From the NCBI GenBank assembly GCA_043762265.1, contig JAYUMV010000160.1, forward strand, positions 1 to 48,634: a stretch of 48,634 nucleotides of DNA, written 5' to 3'. This document shows, one piece after another, positions 42,828 through 48,634 of the stretch. Both the position numbers and the translations under genes were made by a program. Position 1 is the first letter of the stretch. Every line of letters starts with the position of its first letter. Source of the DNA: JANXLO01 sp043762265. Lineage in GTDB: Bacteria; Armatimonadota; Chthonomonadetes; Chthonomonadales; Chthonomonadaceae. Below the pieces are notes generated by a model, which was given only the letters and a program-made list of their open reading frames with translations, had not been told where the DNA came from and searched no databases.

Positions 42828-44951
42828 CTACAGGCCGATCTTACCGCGATACCGAACTTCGGACCAGTCCTTGATACCTAGGATCGGCTTCGCGAACTCC
42901 GTTGCCTCGGCCTCCCTCGCCGTACCGAGCGCCTTATAGACAAACCATATAGGCTTTTTGCCGAGGGGTTCGTCTTTGTCGTCGGGGAAGCGGCGCAGTC
43001 CGATGCGCAGGCCGCCTTCTCCCCGGTTGTCTACCCAGTTGTGATAGTCGAAGACTTCAATCGAATCCAGGTTTTTGTACTTGTTCCAGGCGTAGGCCAT
43101 GCCTGCTGCCTGGTCCGTCAGGGATTTGGGGGTGTAGTCCATCGAGTTCAGCCCCTGCTCGGTCAGATGGACTGTGCGGAGCGTTTTGCCTAGAAATCGG
43201 GCGCGGGGTTGGCGAACCCAGGCGTCCAGCACTTCCAGGTTCTTATAGGTGATTTTGGGCGTATCGAAGGTAAATGTAGTCTCTGTGTCGGCCCAGACAC
43301 GGGGGTCGAACAGGTTCTGTGGATAGGGATGGTAGGCGATGCCCCAGTCGAAATCGCCTTCGGCGGCGGAGAAGTCGAGTAAGTTCTCCAGGATTTCGCG
43401 CCCGGCATAGATATGGGTCGGGCGAATGTTCCAGTGGTGCTCCAGCGAGATAAAGGCCTTGGCGTGGGAGTCGTACTGGCGGGCGATGAGCTGCGCCACC
43501 CGCATCGAACGGTGGTAGAGATCGGTATAGAGGAGCGGCGTCTTGTCGCCTGCATTGGTCCAGATCCAGCCCGCATTCACCTCATTGTGCATGATCCAGT
43601 GATGGATGCGCCCGTACTTCGCGTCCGGGCGGCTGTAGCGTTGCGCCAGATAGTCGAGCGCCGCTGCGTAGGCCGCCAGACCGTCTTCGCTCGTCACATT
43701 GGGCATGACGAAGATGCCGGAGGGATCGGCGTCGGGATGGGCGACACGGTGACTAAAACTGTTGGCAGGCGCGTTCCCGCCCTGGCCGAGCAAGAGGATG
43801 GCGGACACCACCAGATGGTGCTGCGCAGTAGCCTGCAAGGTGCGATCCAGGGCCGCAATGTTATAATCTTCGGCATACCAGGTGTGGCCAGCATAGGAGA
43901 ACGCACTGCGGCCAGATCCCGGCGTGGTCGCAAAGAGGCTGTTGAGCACGACATTGACAGTGCAGGCCGAGAGGTCCAGATCGGTCACATCGCTGATCGG
44001 CCAGCCCGTCGTAAATCCGCCGATGCCTTTTTTGTTACGGGGTTTTTCTTCAGGGAGATCGGCAATCGGCTGGATGCTATCTGCGTAGCGGGCATGTGAG
44101 AGGAGCGTAAAGCGAGCGCCGGATCGCTTCGCCACTGCCCAGCGCGACAGCAGTCGGTCGAATGCAGCGTTGCCGGAAGGGCGCTGGCGGTCGAGGGTGA
44201 CCATGAAATGGCCGTTGCGGTCGGGGTGGATCGGGAGAACGGTGGGGAACGCTGTGGTCTCGGTGATATCGGTGTAGAGTGGCGCTTCCACTAGAACGAG
44301 ATCCGGCGCTCGCTCGCTCCCTATGTCGCCCGTCACGACGACCTGCTGTGCCTTGACGACGACTTCTGTCATCCGACATGGGTAGGCATGGTGGAGATAG
44401 GTGCGGAGGCGCACATCCCGCAGACGCTCAACCTCTCGCATCGCCTCTCCGCGGGCTGCCAGTTGGGCCTCCTGCGGGGTCGGTGCGCGCAGTCGCAGAT
44501 TCCGCAGACGGATCGTTTTGCCGGAGAAGCCTCCTAAATCCAGCCGTAGACCTTCGATCTTGCCTCCTACTTTTTCGAAAATGGGTTGCAAGTCGAGCGA
44601 GAAGGCGGACCAGCCTTCGCTGTTCGCCAGGCCAGCGACTTTGAGACTATGGTCCTCCGACAGCGGCGGCAGGACGAAAACCTGGAAATGGTCGGTGCCC
44701 GTAGTGCTGAAGAAGTCGAACGCCAGCACATGATCACGCTTCGCGTTGAAAGTGGCTGGCAACTTCTCGGTAAACGCGTAGGGGTCGCCGCCGGTCGTGT
44801 GAATCTCGTACTCACCGTCCGGCAGCGCCCGTAGCGTCATTTCGTGCATACTCTGGCCCGTGATTTTCAGCGGCGTCGATGCGCCCTGGGCCTGTGTCAT
44901 CGTCACCACTCCCGCCAGCATCAGAAGAAGAAACAGCATTGTTCTCATCAT
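42828..44951 (-). CDS. DUF5722-like exported glycosidase-type protein
   Basis: A 707-residue protein with a signal peptide (MRTMLFLLLMLAGVVTMTQA). An N-terminal beta-sandwich (about 25-150) looks like a carbohydrate-binding module. The C-terminal two-thirds resembles a TIM-barrel of the GH-A clan: HHWIMHNEVNAGWIW carries the N-E of the acid/base strand, and IAYHPYPQNLFDP and TVHLTEQGLNS (E as possible nucleophile) lie further on. This fits DUF5722 as I recall it, a family in Bacteroidetes, Planctomycetes and Armatimonadota; activity is not established. It is 15 bases after the DUF1559 gene on the same strand, so probably co-transcribed. It ends with TAG. Confidence 0.78.
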   Translation of the reverse strand: MMRTMLFLLLMLAGVVTMTQAQGASTPLKITGQSMHEMTLRALPDGEYEIHTTGGDPYAFTEKLPATFNAKRDHVLAFDFFSTTGTDHFQVFVLPPLSEDHSLKVAGLANSEGWSAFSLDLQPIFEKVGGKIEGLRLDLGGFSGKTIRLRNLRLRAPTPQEAQLAARGEAMREVERLRDVRLRTYLHHAYPCRMTEVVVKAQQVVVTGDIGSERAPDLVLVEAPLYTDITETTAFPTVLPIHPDRNGHFMVTLDRQRPSGNAAFDRLLSRWAVAKRSGARFTLLSHARYADSIQPIADLPEEKPRNKKGIGGFTTGWPISDVTDLDLSACTVNVVLNSLFATTPGSGRSAFSYAGHTWYAEDYNIAALDRTLQATAQHHLVVSAILLLGQGGNAPANSFSHRVAHPDADPSGIFVMPNVTSEDGLAAYAAALDYLAQRYSRPDAKYGRIHHWIMHNEVNAGWIWTNAGDKTPLLYTDLYHRSMRVAQLIARQYDSHAKAFISLEHHWNIRPTHIYAGREILENLLDFSAAEGDFDWGIAYHPYPQNLFDPRVWADTETTFTFDTPKITYKNLEVLDAWVRQPRARFLGKTLRTVHLTEQGLNSMDYTPKSLTDQAAGMAYAWNKYKNLDSIEVFDYHNWVDNRGEGGLRIGLRRFPDDKDEPLGKKPIWFVYKALGTAREAEATEFAKPILGIKDWSEVRYRGKIGL

Positions 44952-44966
44952 CGCTTTCAGGAGTTG

Positions 44967-45689
44967 TTAGGGGTGACAGTAGGGAACGCCGGGGTTCCGA
45001 GTGTAACTGTCGTCGGCGTCCTGAGGAAACACGGAGAGCTTCTGCGCGGAGGTAGAGAGATACCATTTGCCGTGCCCATCCGCGAACGCAAGATTGTAGC
45101 CCTTTAAGTGAGGCATAGTGTTCTTCGTCGGGTTGCTCTGCTCATAAGCCACGGTATCGTCGCAGTAGCCGGGGTACGGGCGGAGGTAAGCGCGGTTATA
45201 GACGTAGCCGTTTCCGCTTTCGCGCATGATGTAGAGATTGGAGGTGGCGTTGATGGTGGCCTGCGCCAGACCGGTGCGGGTGATGATATTCCCGTTCATA
45301 TGATAGCCCAGATTCGGGGGCACCGTGTCCAAGGGGCCGTTCGGGCGGTTGGTAGGACAGATCCAGATCTGCTGTGACTTGATGTAGGGCGCGAGTTCGT
45401 CCTTGTAGTTGAAGGGGCTGGCTCCCGGATCCCCGGACCCCAGGACCGGTACGCCGTCTCCAGGATTATTGTTGTACCAGGGCTCCGACGGAAAGGTCTC
45501 GTCATAGTCCTGAATGTACATCATCGTTGCCAGTCCGATCTGCTTATTGTTGGAAAGACAACTGGTCTGACGAGCCCTTTCGCGTGCCTGTGCAAAGACC
45601 GGAAAGAGGATCGCCGCGAGAATAGCGATGATAGCGATAACGACGAGCAGCTCGATTAGAGTAAATCCACACTTACGACTCACTGACAT
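44967..45689 (-). CDS. Pilin-like DUF1559 protein with H-X9-DG motif
   Basis: A 240-residue pseudopilin-like protein. The N-terminus has a type IV prepilin leader and cleavage site (RKCGFTLIELLVVIAIIAIL, with the usual Glu at +5), followed by FPVFAQARERARQTSCLSN, which is characteristic of Armatimonadota. The C-terminal domain ends with H-X9-DG (HLKGYNLAFADG), the family's signature. Members are numerous in Planctomycetes and Armatimonadota and are thought to be secreted through a type II secretion or pilus-like apparatus. The chosen ATG has AGGAGG seven bases in front. It is the first gene before the DUF5722 gene, which may be its partner. Confidence 0.93.
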   Translation of the reverse strand: MSVSRKCGFTLIELLVVIAIIAILAAILFPVFAQARERARQTSCLSNNKQIGLATMMYIQDYDETFPSEPWYNNNPGDGVPVLGSGDPGASPFNYKDELAPYIKSQQIWICPTNRPNGPLDTVPPNLGYHMNGNIITRTGLAQATINATSNLYIMRESGNGYVYNRAYLRPYPGYCDDTVAYEQSNPTKNTMPHLKGYNLAFADGHGKWYLSTSAQKLSVFPQDADDSYTRNPGVPYCHP

Positions 45690-46039
45690 TCTTAACCTCC
45701 TGTACGAACGCACATGGATACAATGCGGATTCTCGTGCGAAAAGGAAAACATGGGGAGCGCTGTGGTTACGGCACAGATCGCAAATCGCTCGGCCCCAGA
45801 ACGCACGATATTCGTATTCTACCATAGAATTCGAGAATCAGCCACTGCTTTTTTGCGTGCGGACATACACGAGAAGAGAAGCAACGCCCCCAAGGAAACC
45901 AAGCGGGATATTCGCTTCCTCAGGGACATTCTGCGAGAGAATCCCGGTCTCCTTTTAATTGGTTCCACAGCGCGGACTCAGGGTGTAGATCCGGCCTGGT
46001 TCCTGTCTAGTCGTCGGCGGTCGGATGCCGGAGACGGCT
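45690..46039. other. Non-coding gap with no firm features
   Basis: About 350 bases between the two minus-strand genes. It should hold the pilin-like gene's promoter; TAGAAT near 45812-45817 on the minus strand is a possible -10 without a good -35. Short imperfect inverted repeats (for example GGGACATTCT with AGAATCCC near 45925) have no clear T-run. Nothing else was recognised. Confidence 0.4.
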
Positions 46040-47371
46040 TCATTTATAGATCGGCAGTTTCCAGGGCTTGCGATATTCGCGGGAGTAGTAGATGCTGTCT
46101 TTACCGACTTTGCCGACGATGTCCATCTTCTCTTTGCTGAACTTGACCGATTCCCCGGCTTCGAGGGCGACGTTGATCAAAAGGCAGGCGATGGTCGTCT
46201 GCGCCATGGAGGCGATGTTCGAACGCGGCTGTTCGCGCGATTTCACGCAGTCCAGCCAGTTCTGCCAGTGGTCGTTGGTGGCAGGAATGCGCTCCTTGGG
46301 GAGCAGTTCGCCCTTGGGGTCCATGATCGACCAACCGCCACGCGAGACCTGCACCGTTCTGCCATCGGCGCTCACGAACTCCGTGCCGTGGTCCGGTTTG
46401 CCGGGCTGATCTTTCCCCGTCTCCCATTGCAGCAGGAAGTCCGGATCCTTGAAACGCATGATGGCTTCCACCGTGTCGGGGGTGTCGCGGTCGTCGTCCA
46501 CGAAGGAGTACTTGCCGCCGAAGGCGCAGACTTCGGTCGGCATCACCAGGTCGGTGCCTTCGCTCATGCCGAGCAGAGCGATGTCGATCATGTGCACGCC
46601 CCAGTCTCCGGTCTTGCCCGTGCCTGTGTTCTTGAACCAGCGCCAGGCGTTGTGGACATGATTCTTCTGATAGGGGAACGCGGCGGCAGGTCCGGTCCAC
46701 ATATCGAAGTCCAGATTGGGCGGCACAGGCGCCACAATGCCGCGTCCTGCGCCGCGCTCTTCGACTTTCCAGGCCCGGACCTTGGAGATCTTGCCCAGCT
46801 TTCCGGATTTGACATAGTTCAGCGCATTGGTGAAGATATCCGTGCTGCGCTGCCAGGTGCCGACCTGAACGATCTTATTGTAGTGTTTGACGGCGGCAGC
46901 CATCGATTTCGCTTCGGTGATGTCGTGGGAGATAGGCTTCTCACAGTAGGCGTCTTTGCCCGCTTCCACGGTGTTGATCAGAACGAGCGCATGCCAGTGG
47001 TCGGGGGTGCCGACAATGACCGCATCGATGTCCTTGCGCTCCAGCATCTTCCGGTAGTCGCCGTAGAGATCGGGGGCTTTGCCGTACTTCGCCGTGACAT
47101 CTTTGATGTGTTTGGGCATCTGGTCCTTGTCCACATCGCAGAGCGCCGCGATCTGAACTTCCGGCTTCTCCATCAGTTTGTTCATATCGACCGGGCCCAT
47201 ACCGCCACATCCGACCAGGCCGATGACCAGTTTATCGTTGGCTCCTACGGCGCGGCGGCGGCTAATCGGTTCGGAGTGGACCGGCAGAATGCCCGCCATC
47301 AGCCCTACTCCGACGAGGCCCGCTCCCCCGATCAAGTCACGACGCGAAATACTCTCTTTTTCCATACTCAT
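46040..47371 (-). CDS. Gfo/Idh/MocA-family oxidoreductase with Tat-like leader
   Basis: A 443-residue NAD(P)-dependent oxidoreductase. The leader ISRRDLIGGAGLVGVGLM is twin-arginine-like, so export is likely. The Rossmann fold has VIGLVGCGGMGPVDM, then the TPDHWHALV stretch and the family's EKP motif in YCEKPISHD. The WAY-type catalytic region lies in the TGDWGVHMIDIALLGM stretch. The organism has at least two such exported enzymes (see 6917-8299), but they are not close copies. GGAGGA lies a few bases before the ATG. The substrate is unknown; oxidation of a sugar, perhaps one released by the DUF5722 protein nearby, is inference. Confidence 0.9.
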   Translation of the reverse strand: MSMEKESISRRDLIGGAGLVGVGLMAGILPVHSEPISRRRAVGANDKLVIGLVGCGGMGPVDMNKLMEKPEVQIAALCDVDKDQMPKHIKDVTAKYGKAPDLYGDYRKMLERKDIDAVIVGTPDHWHALVLINTVEAGKDAYCEKPISHDITEAKSMAAAVKHYNKIVQVGTWQRSTDIFTNALNYVKSGKLGKISKVRAWKVEERGAGRGIVAPVPPNLDFDMWTGPAAAFPYQKNHVHNAWRWFKNTGTGKTGDWGVHMIDIALLGMSEGTDLVMPTEVCAFGGKYSFVDDDRDTPDTVEAIMRFKDPDFLLQWETGKDQPGKPDHGTEFVSADGRTVQVSRGGWSIMDPKGELLPKERIPATNDHWQNWLDCVKSREQPRSNIASMAQTTIACLLINVALEAGESVKFSKEKMDIVGKVGKDSIYYSREYRKPWKLPIYK

Positions 47372-47556
47372 GATTCCTCCTTCTCTATTTCAGTTCCTAC
47401 GGTGGGTTAAGCGCCCTTCTGAATGCGAAGCGATGACCTAGGAGTGCAGGGGACGACGCTCGGACCGTAAGGCACCAGTGTAGCGGTTGTTTCGCCATGT
47501 GGCCCCCCTTCTACCTCCTTGAAATCTGGGAGGTGGGAGAGGAGCGCCAATACCCC

Positions 47557-47586
47557 TTGCGCGAATGGAGCGGTTTCGGTTACAAT
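47557..47586 (+). promoter_or_regulatory. Promoter of the terminal glycosyltransferase gene
   Basis: TTGCGC, 18 bases, TACAAT. Transcription near 47593 gives a leader of about 65 bases. The rest of 47372-47657 shows nothing else. Confidence 0.6.
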
Positions 47587-47657
47587 CTGAGACGTTTTGG
47601 TCCCTGACACACGCTCTCAGAGCGGAGGAAAGGCGCGGAAGAAGAGAGGAACTGCTT

Positions 47658-48634
47658 TTGCCGTTGTTACTGCATTTTGTCTTGCATCTGGCGCATTTTG
47701 GGCGTCTGCTGAGTTGTCTGCTAACGGGTGGCGTCGCGACCAGTTGGTTTGTCGCTACCGGAATGCTGGTGCTGAACCGGCATCGTTTTCGGCGTTTATC
47801 ACGCGTATTGATGCAACCCGAAGAGCGTGACACGCTGCCGATGCTCTCCGTCCTGGTTCCTGCCTGTAATGAGGCTTCTACTTTAGAGCAGGCCATGCAG
47901 AGCCTGCTGGCGATGGACTATCCGCATATGGAGATCATTGCCGTCAATGATCGCTCTACCGATGGAACGGGCCTGCTGCTCGACCGCCTGGCTGCCGACA
48001 ATCCGCGCCTGCGCGTTTTGCATGTGACGGCGCTTCCTGCCGGTTGGCTGGGCAAAAATCATGCGCTCCATGTCGCGAGCCGGGAGGCGATAGGAGACTG
48101 GCTGCTCTTTACCGACGCCGATGTGGTCTATACGCCGGATGCCCTGGTGCGCGCGGTTTCCTACGCACGACGTGTTGGGGCGGATCATCTGGTCGTCTCT
48201 CCACGCATCGAGACCTGCGACTTCTGGGAGCGGCTGTTCGCGAGTTATTTCAGCCTTATGCTCAGTCTGCGCTCTCGAATCTGGGATGTCGCCGATCCTC
48301 GTCGCTCCGCCTATTTTGGTTTTGGCGCGTTTAATATGGTCCGCACGACCGCTTACCGCGCCTTCGGCGGCCACGGCGCGCTGGCGATGGAGGTCGCTGA
48401 CGACACCAAACTCGGCAAAGTCGTTAAGCAGCACGGCTTTCGAACGGAACTGGTAGATGGCAGCGATCTGCTGTCCGTCCGTTGGGTCATTGGTTTCCGA
48501 GGGGTGATGCAGTGCCTGACCAAGAACGCCTTCGCCGGGTTCGACTTCAAGATGCCCCGGATGCTGATCGGAGTTTTCGGGCTGCTGCTGACAGCCGTCT
48601 ATCCTCTCACGGCGCTGTTCCTGCCCGCGCCCTG
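47658..48634 (+). CDS. Membrane glycosyltransferase family 2 (partial, cut by window end)
   Basis: At least 325 residues, with the 3' end outside the window. An N-terminal membrane helix is followed by a GT2 catalytic domain: LSVLVPACNEASTLEQAM, VNDRSTDGTG, LPAGWLGKNHAL, the DXD motif in FTDADVVYTP, and an ADDTKLGK acceptor-site region. A second hydrophobic stretch begins at the end (LIGVFGLLLTAVYPLTALFL). The layout resembles HpnB/CrtQ-like polyprenyl or carotenoid-glycoside transferases, but the lipid is unknown. The chosen TTG start (47658) has AGGA seven bases before it and a promoter upstream; there is no ATG before residue 36, where ATG codons fall inside the helix region. Confidence 0.83.
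   Translation, partial: MPLLLHFVLHLAHFGRLLSCLLTGGVATSWFVATGMLVLNRHRFRRLSRVLMQPEERDTLPMLSVLVPACNEASTLEQAMQSLLAMDYPHMEIIAVNDRSTDGTGLLLDRLAADNPRLRVLHVTALPAGWLGKNHALHVASREAIGDWLLFTDADVVYTPDALVRAVSYARRVGADHLVVSPRIETCDFWERLFASYFSLMLSLRSRIWDVADPRRSAYFGFGAFNMVRTTAYRAFGGHGALAMEVADDTKLGKVVKQHGFRTELVDGSDLLSVRWVIGFRGVMQCLTKNAFAGFDFKMPRMLIGVFGLLLTAVYPLTALFLPAP

Noticed and set aside
46025..47410. A 461-residue plus-strand open frame
   Set aside because: Antisense to the Gfo/Idh/MocA oxidoreductase; His/Arg-rich, with no family signature.
1..48634. CRISPR arrays, insertion sequences, integrases and rRNA genes
   Set aside because: Scanned by eye for regularly spaced repeats, transposase motifs and rRNA sequence; none was found.

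Overview
The window looks like a bacterial chromosome segment of roughly 60% G+C, most likely from the Armatimonadota. Clues are a type IV pilin-like DUF1559 protein with the FPVFAQAR stretch and H-X9-DG motif typical of that phylum, two sets of 'planctomycete-type' secreted cytochrome c proteins (PSCyt/PSD, DUF1552, DUF1501 families), several Tat-exported Gfo/Idh/MocA oxidoreductases, and a PEP-CTERM protein. The phylum call is inference from family content; no rRNA is present.

Layout. 0.1-2.3 kb: OmpR-type response regulator and histidine kinase. 2.5-2.7 kb: a tiny minus-strand gene with its own promoter, ribosome site and terminator. 3.1-6.8 kb: a PSD-family c-type cytochrome overlapping a DUF1552 partner. 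6.9-8.3 kb: Tat-exported Gfo/Idh/MocA oxidoreductase. 8.55-8.71 kb: tRNA-Gly and tRNA-Arg with promoter and terminator. 8.8-10.4 kb: glycosyltransferase and methyltransferase operon. 10.6-14.9 kb: an ADP-ribosylglycohydrolase-like protein with a degenerate metal site, a UbiA prenyltransferase and a PEP-CTERM protein. 15.5-20.9 kb: two adjacent AAA-type NTPases, one with an N-terminal winged-helix (SARP-like) domain and one with a membrane segment, coiled coil and about 13 WD40 repeats. 21.0-21.1 kb: tRNA-His. 21.6-23.8 kb: class A penicillin-binding protein with a terminator-like hairpin in its leader. 23.8-27.2 kb: a YyaL/DUF255 protein divergent from an MFS transporter. 27.2-31.2 kb: minus-strand series esterase, flavin disulfide reductase, EcoRV-type restriction endonuclease, EcoRV-type adenine methylase. 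31.3-32.9 kb: small membrane protein and an intact ADP-ribosylglycohydrolase. 33.0-39.0 kb: second secreted-cytochrome set (DUF1549/DUF1553, then DUF1501) and a membrane-anchored beta-rich protein. 39.2-42.7 kb: class III cyclase-NTPase-TPR protein and an unknown protein. 42.8-47.4 kb: DUF5722 glycosidase-like protein, DUF1559 pilin-like protein and a second Gfo/Idh/MocA protein. 47.7 kb to the edge: a membrane glycosyltransferase cut by the window end.

The strongest unusual signal is the restriction-modification pair. The endonuclease keeps the whole EcoRV active site and DNA-recognition loop, so GATATC specificity is predicted, but its reading frame is cut by a single in-frame TAG between the dimerisation region and the catalytic core. 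The methylase next to it appears intact. The second is the paired NTPase locus at 15.5-20.9 kb, whose architecture suggests a signal-sensing ATPase system. Several promoters match the sigma-70 consensus closely; two genes appear to be leaderless, and one perfect promoter overlaps the first possible ATG of a glycosyltransferase, moving its true start downstream.
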